DNA from: Caulobacter sp. BK020
GTDB taxonomy: Bacteria; Pseudomonadota; Alphaproteobacteria; Caulobacterales; Caulobacteraceae
Reading direction: 5' to 3'
Length of the DNA stretch: 58,485 nt
NCBI RefSeq assembly: GCF_004342605.1
Contig: NZ_SLZL01000024.1
Coordinates: 1-58,485, forward strand
The position numbers were made by a program, and so were the translations under genes. The notes beneath the pieces were generated by a model. The model had not been told where the DNA came from. It made no database searches and worked only from the letters and a program-made list of their open reading frames with translations. Below, one piece after another: positions 41,471 to 49,745 of the stretch (its first letter is position 1; each line of letters starts with the position of its first letter).

Positions 41471-42853
41471 TCAGGCCTTTGCAACGCGGGGGATCTTGTG
41501 GGGCGGGCCCAGCTTGATCAGTTCACTGTTGGGGATCAGCTCGACATGCGGGCGAACCTTGATGCGCCCCTCGACCTGGTCGGCCACCCGACGGGCGACG
41601 TCATCCAGGTCCGGCTCGCCGTCGTAGCCGACGCGGAGCTTCAGTTCGGTGAGTTCGCGCTGCGGCCGGATGATCTGGAACAGGGCGGCGGCGGTTTCCG
41701 GCACCTCCTCGACCGCCGTCCAGATGTCGCGCGGCAGGATCGAGACGCCGTCGACGATCACCTCGTCGCCGAGTCGGCCGGCCAGCCACAGGCGCACATG
41801 CTCGCGGCCGCAGGCGCAGGGCGCCTTGGTGTAGCGGACGAAGTCGCCGGATCGGTAGCGGATCAGCGGGTCGGTCTTGTTATGGATGGCTGTAACGACC
41901 AGTTCGCCGCCCTCCCCGTCGGCGACATGGCGATCACTGCCGGGTTCGAGAACCTCGACGATGGCGATGTCCTCCCAGGCGTGGAACCCGTCCTTGGCCT
42001 GGCATTCCCAGATCGTGCCGGAGTCTCCCAGGCTGGAGAATTCGAACACCTTGACGCCCCAGCGGTCCATGGTGCGCTGCATGCGCGGCCCGATCGGCTC
42101 GCCGCCGTAGATGCAGGCCTTGAAGCTGGAAAACAGGTCGACCATGTCGATCCCCTTTTCCCGCTCCAGCCGCTCCAGGCCGTAGATCACGGGCGAGGAC
42201 AACATGAAGAAGATGGTCGGCCGATACTTCAGGATCCACTCGACCGCCTGCTCGACCTCGTTGGGATCGTGGTTGAGCATCAGCGGAATGGCCCCGGCCG
42301 CCCGGGTGATGCGATGGGCCACGCCGCGCAGGACCGTGCTCAGCTCCAGCACATAGTCGCCGGGGCGCAGGCCCAAGTGCCAGTACTCCCGCGGCGTGAA
42401 GGGCCCCTCATAAGGCCGGTTCCAGCGTTCGGCGAACAGGGTCGGATCCCCGGTCGTGCCCGAGCTTGACCCAATGTTGTGAATCTCGGCCCGATCGACG
42501 CAAAGCACGCCGCCGAACGGATCGTCGTGGCGGTCGCGGAAGTCCCGGAGCGTGTCCTTGTCCATGAACGGCGCGCGAGCCTTGAAGTCCTCCAGCGACG
42601 TGATGCTCAGCGGGTCAACCCCGGCGGCGCTCCACACCTCGCGCACGACCGCCGATCGCTCCGCCACCCAGGCCAGCTGCTCCAGCAGCTTCTTTTCCTG
42701 CAAGGCCTCGATCTCGGCGCGAGAGGCGGTTTCCACGGCGTCCAGGAAGGGCCGGTCGCTCCACTTGGCGACGTTCTCCCGCTGGTAGGCGACGCTGTTT
42801 CCCGAAGGATTGAGAGTCATCGCATCGGAAGGATCGGAGGCGTCGTCGAGCAT
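41471..42853 (-). CDS. PaaK-like AMP-dependent CoA ligase
   Basis: This 460-residue adenylate-forming enzyme is of the phenylacetate-CoA ligase type: SSSGTTGDPTLFAERWN (usually SSSGTTGKPT), YGGEPIGPRMQ, FEFSSLGDSGTIWECQ, GGELVVTAIHNKTDPLIRYRSGDF and a lysine-containing C-terminus (LGPPHKIPRV). CACGRE in the hinge region is typical. It would activate an aromatic or cyclic acid with ATP and CoA. The aspartate for lysine change in the P-loop is notable. It is the first gene of a three-gene run, with a promoter-like pair at 42911-42938 and an operator at 42954-42969. Confidence 0.85.
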   Translation of the reverse strand: MLDDASDPSDAMTLNPSGNSVAYQRENVAKWSDRPFLDAVETASRAEIEALQEKKLLEQLAWVAERSAVVREVWSAAGVDPLSITSLEDFKARAPFMDKDTLRDFRDRHDDPFGGVLCVDRAEIHNIGSSSGTTGDPTLFAERWNRPYEGPFTPREYWHLGLRPGDYVLELSTVLRGVAHRITRAAGAIPLMLNHDPNEVEQAVEWILKYRPTIFFMLSSPVIYGLERLEREKGIDMVDLFSSFKACIYGGEPIGPRMQRTMDRWGVKVFEFSSLGDSGTIWECQAKDGFHAWEDIAIVEVLEPGSDRHVADGEGGELVVTAIHNKTDPLIRYRSGDFVRYTKAPCACGREHVRLWLAGRLGDEVIVDGVSILPRDIWTAVEEVPETAAALFQIIRPQRELTELKLRVGYDGEPDLDDVARRVADQVEGRIKVRPHVELIPNSELIKLGPPHKIPRVAKA

Positions 42854-42910
42854 GCTCGGTGTTCCCTAAGGCCCGCGGGCGCGCCGTCTGATGCGGCGTT
42901 GTCGCAGAGC

Positions 42911-42938
42911 TATATAGTGCCCCCGCCCCCTGTCTGAA
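42911..42938 (-). promoter_or_regulatory. Promoter-like sequence of the PaaK-like run
   Basis: Read on the minus strand, TTCAGA (42933-42938) and TATATA (42911-42916) are separated by 16 G-rich bases. TATATA is conspicuous in this GC-rich DNA. The start of transcription would fall near 42904, about 50 bases before the ATG at 42853. Confidence 0.45.
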
Positions 42939-42953
42939 GCCAGCAGCGCGGTT

Positions 42954-42969
42954 GATCGGCCATGCGATA
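42954..42969. promoter_or_regulatory. Candidate operator (GATCGG-CCAT-GCGATA)
   Basis: One arm differs by a single base from the consensus. It lies just upstream of the -35 box of the PaaK-like run and 75 bases upstream of the divergent flavin reductase gene, a place where one protein could act on both. Confidence 0.5.
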
Positions 42970-43044
42970 ATCGCTCCGGCCGGGTGGCGACCGCGGGCTC
43001 TGGACGTCACGATCCGCCTCGAAGGCGCGGCCGAGGAAGACGAG

Positions 43045-44208
43045 ATGACGGACGGTTCCGGCGATGACCAAAGCCCGCTGTTCCAGCCGCTCGTCGTTGG
43101 CCCGCTGACGCTGAAGAACCGGGTCGTGATGGCGCCGATGTCGCGCTACTTCTGCCCCGACGAGATCCCGCACGACGATGTGGTCCAATACTACACCCGC
43201 CGGGCCCGCGGCGGCGTGGGCCTGATCGTCACCGAGGCCACCTATATCGGCCACCCCTCGGCGCACAGCTACGAGAACGTGCCGCGGTTCTATGGCGAGG
43301 CGTCGCTGGCCGGCTGGAAGCGCGTGGTCGAGGCCGTGCACGCCGAGGGCGGCAAGATCATGCCGCAGCTGTGGCACACCGGCAGCTTCCGCGAGATCGG
43401 CATGGCGCCCGATCGCGACGTTCCGGGCTTCGGCCCCTCCGAGAACCTCAACGCCTTCGAGAACACCACCCACCTGACCAAGCCGATGAGCGAGACCGAC
43501 ATCGCCGACGTCATCGACGCCTATGCGGTGGCGGCGGCCAACGCCCAGGCGCTCGGCTTCGACGGCGTCGAGCTGCACGCCGCCCATGGCTATCTGATCG
43601 ACACCTTCTTCTGGCACGAGACCAATCGCCGAAACGATCCCTGGGGCGGCCCCACCCTGGCGGCCCGCGCCCGGTTCGGGATCGAGGTCGTCAAGGCGAT
43701 CCGGCGCAAGGTGGGTCCGGACTTCCCGTTGTCGTTCCGCTGGTCGCAGTTCAAGCAGCAGGATTATCGCGCCCGCCTGGCCCAGACGCCGCAGGAACTG
43801 GAGACACTGCTCGGGCCGCTGTCCGACGCCGGAGTGACGATCTTCCATGCCTCGACCCGGCGCTTCTGGGAGGTCGGCTTCCGCGACTTCTCGGAAAAGA
43901 CCCTGGCCGGCTGGACCCGTGAGATCACGGGCAAGCCGGTGATCGCCGTCGGCAGTGTCGGCCTGGCCGGCGTGGCCTCGACCGCAAAGACCGCGCCGGG
44001 CCAGATCAACAGCGCGACCGTCAGCTTCGCCGATGCGGGGCTCGATGGCGTCGAGCGGGTCGAGGCGCTGATGGCTGCTGGGGAGTTCGACCTGATCGCC
44101 GTCGGTCGCGCCTTGCTGGCCGACCCTGACTGGACCGACAAGGTCCGCGAGGGCCGACTGGACGAGCGTATCCCGTTCGAGAAGGAGCTTCTGGCCAGCC
44201 TCTACTGA
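43045..44208 (+). CDS. Old yellow enzyme-family NADH:flavin oxidoreductase
   Basis: This 387-residue FMN TIM barrel has LTLKNRVVMAPMSRY, the substrate/flavin segment VELHAAHGYLIDTF, HETNRRNDPWGG and AVGRALLADPDW. There is no C-terminal iron-sulfur domain, so it is a single-domain OYE, which typically reduces activated C=C bonds with NAD(P)H. Such reductases can saturate enones or dienoyl-CoAs formed during breakdown of unsaturated or cyclic substrates. The ATG at 43045 is supported by GAGGA at 43033-43037 with 7-base spacing; an earlier TTG at 42952 overlaps the operator and is rejected. Confidence 0.9.
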   Translation: MTDGSGDDQSPLFQPLVVGPLTLKNRVVMAPMSRYFCPDEIPHDDVVQYYTRRARGGVGLIVTEATYIGHPSAHSYENVPRFYGEASLAGWKRVVEAVHAEGGKIMPQLWHTGSFREIGMAPDRDVPGFGPSENLNAFENTTHLTKPMSETDIADVIDAYAVAAANAQALGFDGVELHAAHGYLIDTFFWHETNRRNDPWGGPTLAARARFGIEVVKAIRRKVGPDFPLSFRWSQFKQQDYRARLAQTPQELETLLGPLSDAGVTIFHASTRRFWEVGFRDFSEKTLAGWTREITGKPVIAVGSVGLAGVASTAKTAPGQINSATVSFADAGLDGVERVEALMAAGEFDLIAVGRALLADPDWTDKVREGRLDERIPFEKELLASLY

Positions 44209-44282
44209 TCGCCGGCCGCCTCCGACGGCATCGCCCATCCGATGCCTTCGGCGCCCGGGTCGCCGGGTGCAAGGCGGACCGC

Positions 44283-44298
44283 TATCGCCTTGGCGAAA
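44283..44298. promoter_or_regulatory. Candidate operator (TATCGC-CTTG-GCGAAA)
   Basis: One arm is perfect and the other keeps GCGA. It lies 13 bases before the SDR start at 44311 and partly precedes its AGGAG, so a bound protein would block transcription from the 102-base gap. It is weaker than most copies. Confidence 0.4.
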
Positions 44299-44310
44299 CA
44301 GGAGATTCCC

Positions 44311-45078
44311 ATGAGCTCTGCCCTCGACCTGACCGGCCGCATCGCCCTGGTGACCGGCGCCTCCTCGGGCCTCGGGGCACGGTTCGCACGGATGCTGGCG
44401 GCGCAAGGCGTGAAGGTGGTCGCCGGCGCCCGCCGCCTCGACCGCCTGGAAGCCCTGGCCGAAGCGATCCGCGCTGACGGCGGCCAGGTCGAACCGGTCG
44501 AGATGGACGTGGAGGACGAAGCCTCGATCAAGGCGGCCTACGATCGCGCCGAAGCCACGTTCGGGACGCCCGACATCGTCATCGCCAACGCCGGGGTCAA
44601 CGCCCAGGGCCCCGCCACCGAACTGCCGGCCGACGACCTGGGCCAGCTTTTGCGGATCAATGTCCAGGGTGTCTACCTGACGGCGCGGGAAGGCGCGCGC
44701 CGGCTGATCGCCTCGCCGGACGCCTCCCGGGGCCGGATCATCCTGCTGGGCTCGGTGGGCTCGCTGCGTCCCTTGGCGGGCCTGACCGCCTATTCCGCCT
44801 CCAAGGCTGGCGTGGCCATGCTGGGCAAGGGCCTAGCCAGGGAGTGGGCCCGCTACGGGATCAACGTCAACACCATCTGCCCCGGCTGGATCGTCACCGA
44901 GCTCAACGCCGAATGGCTGGCGGGCGAAGGCGGGCAAAAGCTGATCAAGACCTTCCCGCGCCGCCGGGTCATGACCCCCGACCACCTGGACGGGCTGGTC
45001 AGCTTCCTCGGCTCCGACGCCTCCAGCGCCATCACCGGCGGCGTCTTCGCGGCCGATGACGGCCAGTCCCTGGCCTAG
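44311..45078 (+). CDS. SDR family oxidoreductase
   Basis: This 255-residue SDR has VTGASSGLGARFARML, ANAGVNAQG, SVGSLRPLAGLTAYSASK with the catalytic tyrosine and lysine, and GGVFAADDGQSL at the end. It is closest to 3-ketoacyl reductase/3-hydroxyacyl dehydrogenase-type SDRs. AGGAG directly upstream and the ATG at 44311 fix the start. Gaps of 102 and 117 bases isolate it from its neighbours, and both gaps carry an operator copy, so it may form its own transcript. Confidence 0.88.
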   Translation: MSSALDLTGRIALVTGASSGLGARFARMLAAQGVKVVAGARRLDRLEALAEAIRADGGQVEPVEMDVEDEASIKAAYDRAEATFGTPDIVIANAGVNAQGPATELPADDLGQLLRINVQGVYLTAREGARRLIASPDASRGRIILLGSVGSLRPLAGLTAYSASKAGVAMLGKGLAREWARYGINVNTICPGWIVTELNAEWLAGEGGQKLIKTFPRRRVMTPDHLDGLVSFLGSDASSAITGGVFAADDGQSLA

Positions 45079-45100
45079 CGGCGGCGTCCGATCCCCGCGG

Positions 45101-45116
45101 CATCGTAAGCGCGATC
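45101..45116. promoter_or_regulatory. Candidate operator (CATCGT-AAGC-GCGATC)
   Basis: One arm is a perfect GCGATC and the other, CATCGT, keeps ATCG. It lies 80 bases upstream of the fadB start, ahead of a weak -35/-10 pair (TTGAGG at 45142, TAAGAC at 45166). Confidence 0.45.
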
Positions 45117-45195
45117 AGAGCCTCCAGACGGACGGGTTTGGTTGAGGCGGCCTTCCCGCCGCGCGTAAGACAGGACGTCAGCTTCGGGAGTTTCC

Positions 45196-47304
45196 ATGTC
45201 CGCCGTCGAATACGCCGTCGAGAATGAGGTCGCGGTCCTCACCGTCGCCTACCCGCCCGTCAACGCCCTGAGCCTAGCCGTCCGCACGGGACTGGGCGAA
45301 GGCGTGGCGCGCGCTCTGGCCGACGATGGCGTCAAGGCCATCGTGGTCATCGGCGGCGGCTCGACCTTCATCGCCGGCGCCGACATCAGCGAGTTCGGCA
45401 CCCCCAACAGCGCGGCCGAGCCCCGGCTGCAGACCCTGCAAGCCCAGTTCGAGGCCAGCCCCAAGCCGATCGTCGCCGCCATCCATGGCACGGCCCTGGG
45501 CGGCGGGCTGGAACTGGCGTTGACGGCCCATGCCCGGGTCGCCGTCGCCTCGGCCAAGGTCGGCCTGCCGGAGGTCAAGCTGGGCCTGCTGCCCGGCGCC
45601 GGTGGCACGATCCGCCTGCCCCGCCTGACTGGGGTGGAGGTCGCCCTGGAGGCCGTCGCCACCGGTCGCCACATCGGCGCCGGCGAGGCCGAGCGGCTGG
45701 GCATTCTCGACGCCATCGTCGACGACCTGCGGGCCGGTTCCGTCGCCTACGCCCTGAAGCTGGCGACCGAAGGCGCGCCGCCCCCAGTGCGCGACCGCAA
45801 CGACAAGGTCAGCGGCGTCGATCCCAAGGTCTTCGAGGACTTCCGGGCCAAGAACCGCAAGAAGTGGCGCGGCCAGATCGCCCCCGCCCGCATCGTCGAC
45901 GTGATCGAGGCGGCGACGAACCGGGGCTTCGACGAGGCCAAGGCCTACGAGAACCAGGCCTTCGCCGAGCTGATGGCCAGCGACCAGCGCAAGGCCCTGA
46001 TCCACTACTTCTTTGCCGAGCGCGAGGCCCGCAAGATCCCCGACGTTCCGGCCGAGGTGAAGCCCCTGCCCGTCCGCAAGGTCGTGGTGATCGGCTCGGG
46101 CCTGATGGGGGGCGGCATCGCCATGTCGTTCGCCAACGCCGGCATCGCGGTCAAGCTCCTGGACGTCAACACCGAGGCGCTGGAGCGCGGCATGGCGACG
46201 GTGCGCAAGACCTACGAGACTTCGCTGTCGCGTGGCTCGATCACCCAGGCCCAGATGGACGATCGGCTGGGCCGCATCCAGCCGATCGGCGGCTATGACG
46301 ACCTGGGCGACGTGGACATGGCCATCGAGGCGGTCTTCGAGGACATGGCGCTGAAGCAGGAGATCTTCGCCCTGCTGGACAAAGCCACCCCGCCGCACGC
46401 GATCCTGGGCACCAACACCTCGTCACTGGACATCGACCAGATCGCCTCGGCCACCAATCGGCCCGACAAGGTGATCGGAGCCCACTTCTTCAGCCCGGCC
46501 AATGTGATGAAGCTACTGGAAGCCGTGCGCGGTTCTAAGACCAGCGCGGAAACGATCGCCACGGTCATGGCGCTGGGCAAACAGATCGGCAAGGCTCCGG
46601 TGCTGGCCGGCAACTGCGACGGCTTCATCGGCAACCGCATGCTGCAGTACTACACGGTCAACGCCGAATACATGCTGGAGCGCGGGGCGACGCCGGAGCA
46701 GATCGACCGCGTGGCCGAGGCCTTCGGCATGGCCATGGGGCCGCTGGCCATGCGCGACCTGGCCGGCATGGCCCAGGCGGTCAACGTCCGCGCCGTGCGC
46801 AAGAAGACCCTGCCCTCCGACGAGCGGATGCCCGAACTGGTCGAGCGGATGGTCGAGGCGGGCCGCATCGGCCAGCGGTCGGGTTCAGGTTTCTACCGCT
46901 ACGAGGGCCGCGACCGCCTGCCTGACCCCGAGGCCATCGCGATCATCATCGCCGAGGCCCAGCGCCAAGGGATCGAGCAGCGCACCTTCACCGATGAAGA
47001 GATCCTGGCGCGCCTATTCCATCCCCTGGTCAACGAGGGCGCCAAGGAGCTGGAGGAAGGGATCGCGATCCGCGCCAGCGACATCGACGTGGCCTGGGTC
47101 AATGGCTACGGCTTCCCGATCCATACCGGCGGCCCGATGTTCTGGGGCGAGCAGATCGGCCTGGACAAGGTGCTGGAGACCGCGCGGACCCTCGGCGCCG
47201 AGAACGGCCAGACCCGATGGGGCCCCTCCAAGCTCCTGGAACGCCTGGTCGCCGAGGGCAAGGGCTGGAAGGACGCCCCGGCCCTGATCGCCCAAGGCCT
47301 GTAG
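45196..47304 (+). CDS. fadB: Multifunctional enoyl-CoA hydratase/3-hydroxyacyl-CoA dehydrogenase
   Basis: This 702-residue fusion has an N-terminal crotonase domain with both catalytic glutamates (Glu106 in GGGLELAL, Glu126 in GLPEVKLG), an NAD fold from about 295 (VVVIGSGLMGGGI), the dehydrogenase active-site His430 in GAHFFSPAN, and the C-terminal 3HCDH helical domains with NCDGFIGNRM. It hydrates enoyl-CoA and oxidises the (3S)-hydroxy product with NAD. It is the only hydratase domain in the window with the full glutamate pair. GGGAG precedes the ATG. It is followed 11 bases later by a dehydrogenase pair. Confidence 0.95.
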   Translation: MSAVEYAVENEVAVLTVAYPPVNALSLAVRTGLGEGVARALADDGVKAIVVIGGGSTFIAGADISEFGTPNSAAEPRLQTLQAQFEASPKPIVAAIHGTALGGGLELALTAHARVAVASAKVGLPEVKLGLLPGAGGTIRLPRLTGVEVALEAVATGRHIGAGEAERLGILDAIVDDLRAGSVAYALKLATEGAPPPVRDRNDKVSGVDPKVFEDFRAKNRKKWRGQIAPARIVDVIEAATNRGFDEAKAYENQAFAELMASDQRKALIHYFFAEREARKIPDVPAEVKPLPVRKVVVIGSGLMGGGIAMSFANAGIAVKLLDVNTEALERGMATVRKTYETSLSRGSITQAQMDDRLGRIQPIGGYDDLGDVDMAIEAVFEDMALKQEIFALLDKATPPHAILGTNTSSLDIDQIASATNRPDKVIGAHFFSPANVMKLLEAVRGSKTSAETIATVMALGKQIGKAPVLAGNCDGFIGNRMLQYYTVNAEYMLERGATPEQIDRVAEAFGMAMGPLAMRDLAGMAQAVNVRAVRKKTLPSDERMPELVERMVEAGRIGQRSGSGFYRYEGRDRLPDPEAIAIIIAEAQRQGIEQRTFTDEEILARLFHPLVNEGAKELEEGIAIRASDIDVAWVNGYGFPIHTGGPMFWGEQIGLDKVLETARTLGAENGQTRWGPSKLLERLVAEGKGWKDAPALIAQGL

Positions 47305-47315
47305 GATCACAGTCC

Positions 47316-48428
47316 ATGGCCTTCCTGCTCGACGACGACCAGCGCCAGATCGTCCGGGAGGCCGAACGCCTGCTGGCCGACAATTTTTCGCCCGACCGGC
47401 TGCGTGACCTGCTGGAGCGGACCGGAAGCCATGACCAGGTCTTCTGGACGGCCTGCCGCGATATGGGCTGGACGGCGATCACCATCGCCGAGGAGTACGG
47501 CGGCCTGGACCTGGGCCCTGTCGAGCTTTGCCTGACCGCCCAGGTCGCCGGCCGCTTCGTCGCCGGCGCGCCGTTCCTCTCGACCAGCTTCGGCGCCAGC
47601 GAGGCCCTGCGTCGGCATGCAACGCCTGAGGTTCGGGCCAGGCTTCTGCCGGGCTTGGCCGCGGGCGAGACCATCGGCGCGGTCCATTTGTCGGCGGCTC
47701 TCGACGCCGACGCGACGCCACAGCTGCGTGACGGCGCTCTGCATGGTGCGCTTGGTCCCGTAGCGGCCGGCCTGCAGGCTGGCTTGCTGGTCACGCTGGC
47801 CCATGACGTGGCGACGGAGACCGACGTCATGGTCCTGGCCGAGCTCGACGCTCGGACTCGCCGCGCCCCGGTCCAGACCTTCGACAACAGCCGGGGCTAC
47901 GCCGATCTGGCCTTCGAAGGCGCCCCGGCCTCGATCCTGACCACGGCGGACGCCCGGAAAGCCGCGCTGGACCTGCTGGCCGGCGTGGCCGTGGTCGTCG
48001 CCTTCGAGCAGTTGGGCGTCGCCGAGGCCTGCCTGGAGCGGGCCCGCGCCTTCGCCAACGAGCGCCAGGCCTTCGGTCAGCCGATCGGCAAGTTCCAGGC
48101 GATCAAGCACCGGGTCGCCGAGATCTATGTCGCCACCGAACTGGCGCGCGGCACGGCCCTGAGCGCCGTCCTGGCCTTGCGCGACAATGCCGACGACTTG
48201 GTGATCCGGGCGGGGGCGGCGCGGCTCTGCGCCATCGAGGCCAGCGAACTGGCGGCGCGCGAGGCGATCCAGACTCACGGCGCGATCGGCGTCACCTGGG
48301 AGCACGACCTGCACCTCTACTATCGCCGAAGCCGGGCCTTGGCCCTCGAGCTGTGCGCCGCCGGGCGCTGGGAGGACGTCGTGGCCGAACGCTTGGTCGC
48401 CCATCACGCCAGGGACCTGACCGCATGA
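47316..48428 (+). CDS. Acyl-CoA dehydrogenase, small (non-catalytic-base) subunit
   Basis: This 370-residue acyl-CoA dehydrogenase homologue has FANERQAFGQPIGKFQAIKHR and IQTHGAIGVTWEHDLHLYYRR. The helix-G base position is valine (GVAVVVAFEQLG). The ATG at 47316 lies 11 bases after fadB; a frame from 47217 overlaps it and is rejected. Its stop overlaps the large subunit by ATGA. It is the fifth small subunit of this type in the window. Confidence 0.84.
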   Translation: MAFLLDDDQRQIVREAERLLADNFSPDRLRDLLERTGSHDQVFWTACRDMGWTAITIAEEYGGLDLGPVELCLTAQVAGRFVAGAPFLSTSFGASEALRRHATPEVRARLLPGLAAGETIGAVHLSAALDADATPQLRDGALHGALGPVAAGLQAGLLVTLAHDVATETDVMVLAELDARTRRAPVQTFDNSRGYADLAFEGAPASILTTADARKAALDLLAGVAVVVAFEQLGVAEACLERARAFANERQAFGQPIGKFQAIKHRVAEIYVATELARGTALSAVLALRDNADDLVIRAGAARLCAIEASELAAREAIQTHGAIGVTWEHDLHLYYRRSRALALELCAAGRWEDVVAERLVAHHARDLTA

Positions 48429-49630
48429 GCGCCCTCTCGCCCGAGCTGGAAGCGTTTCGCGCCCGCGTCGTCGCCTTCATGGATCCGCATGTCGCCGAGT
48501 TCGGCCAGGCCGCGCGCCTGGGTCTGTCCCTGGACGACGACGTTGCGCTCGCTCGTCGCTGGCAGGCGACCAAGGCGGCGGCCGGGTTCGCGGGGCTGAC
48601 CTTCCCCGTCGAATATGGCGGCGCGGGTCTCAGCCAAATCGAGCAGGTGCTGTTCGTCGAAGAGGAAGCCGCGCGCGGCTTTCCCTCGGCCTATTTCGTC
48701 ATCAGCCTGTCGATGCCGATCCCGATGGTGCTGCGCTACGCCACGCCCGAGCAGAAGGCCCGCTTCGTGCCGCCGGCCCTGCGCGGCGAGCAGATGTGGT
48801 CGCAGCTGTTTTCCGAACCCTCGACGGGCTCGGACCTGGCCGCGGTGCGCACCCGCGCCGTTCGGGACGGCGGCGACTGGATCCTGTCCGGCCAGAAGGT
48901 CTGGACGACCTTTGCCCAGTACTCGGACTACGGGGTGATCGTCGCCCGCTCCGATCCCGACGCTCCCAAGCATCGCGGCCTGACCTATTTCTTCGTGGAC
49001 CTGAAGGCGCCGGGCGTCACGGTCCGGCCGATCCGTCAGTTGCACGGCGCCGAGGAGTTCAACGAGGTCTTCTTCGACGACGTCCGCATCCCGGACGCCT
49101 GGCGCCTGGGTGAGGTCGGGGCAGGCTTCCGCCTGGCGGTCGAGACCCTGATGATCGAGCGCTATACGGCCGCCGCCGACGAGACCGGCTTCGGACCGCC
49201 GTTGGACGCCCTGGTCGCTTTGGCCCAGGAAACCCAGCTGAACGGTCGGCCGGCCAGCCAGGACGGTCGCGTGCGCAGCGTCATCGCCCGCGCGTTCGCG
49301 ACGCAGCAGGCCCTGTCGGCCATCCACGAAAAGTCGGTGCTGGAACTGGCCGCGGGCCGCGAACCCGGCCCCGAGGGCTCGATCCACAAGCTCGTCGGCG
49401 CGCGGGGCCGACGCGAGGTCGCGATCTGTGCGCTGGACCTGATGGGCGCCGACGGACTACGGTTCGACGCAGCCGCCCATCTCCGCCCCAAGACCGACTT
49501 CGCCATGTCGTGGATGGACCAGCCGACCCTGCGCATCGCCGGCGGCACCGACGAGATGCTGCTCAACACCGTGGCTGAACGGATCCTGGGCCTGCCGCAG
49601 GACTACCGCCCGGACAAGGCGTCGCGCTGA
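48425..49630 (+). CDS. Acyl-CoA dehydrogenase, large catalytic subunit
   Basis: This 401-residue enzyme has MWSQLFSEPSTGSDLAAVRT, SGQKVWTTFAQYSDYG and the C-terminal RIAGGTDEMLLNTVAERILG. The probable base is Glu245 in TLMIERYT. The C-terminus is more divergent than in the other large subunits. Order within the pair is small then large, as in 9931-12303. It ends the plus-strand run and is followed by a strong bidirectional terminator. Confidence 0.9.
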   Translation: MSALSPELEAFRARVVAFMDPHVAEFGQAARLGLSLDDDVALARRWQATKAAAGFAGLTFPVEYGGAGLSQIEQVLFVEEEAARGFPSAYFVISLSMPIPMVLRYATPEQKARFVPPALRGEQMWSQLFSEPSTGSDLAAVRTRAVRDGGDWILSGQKVWTTFAQYSDYGVIVARSDPDAPKHRGLTYFFVDLKAPGVTVRPIRQLHGAEEFNEVFFDDVRIPDAWRLGEVGAGFRLAVETLMIERYTAAADETGFGPPLDALVALAQETQLNGRPASQDGRVRSVIARAFATQQALSAIHEKSVLELAAGREPGPEGSIHKLVGARGRREVAICALDLMGADGLRFDAAAHLRPKTDFAMSWMDQPTLRIAGGTDEMLLNTVAERILGLPQDYRPDKASR

Positions 49631-49660
49631 ACCGTCTTAGGCGCCTCGCACAGACAAGAA

Positions 49661-49693
49661 AAAGGGCGGAGATCGTATCGATCTCCGCCCTTT
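49661..49693. terminator. Strong bidirectional hairpin terminator
   Basis: A 15-base perfect stem (AAAGGGCGGAGATCG at 49661-49675 and its complement at 49679-49693) with a TAT loop lies between converging genes. On the plus strand it is followed by CTTTG; on the minus strand the stem runs into TTTTTCTTG. It should stop both the dehydrogenase run and the TonB receptor transcript. Confidence 0.85.
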
Positions 49694-49710
49694 CTTTGCC
49701 GAGGCAGCTA

Positions 49711-49736
49711 GGGCCTGGAGGTGATCCTCCAGGCCC
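49711..49736. terminator. Second hairpin downstream of the TonB receptor gene
   Basis: GGGCCTGGAGG (49711-49721) and CCTCCAGGCCC (49726-49736) form an 11-base stem with a TGAT loop, 9 bases after the receptor stop on the minus strand. No T-run follows, so it probably protects the mRNA 3' end or assists the adjacent terminator. Confidence 0.5.
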
Positions 49737-49745
49737 TTCAGCATC

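Noticed and set aside
42952..43044. TTG-initiated extension of the OYE-family gene
   Set aside because: It would cover the operator and lacks a ribosome site, whereas ATG 43045 has GAGGA at proper spacing.
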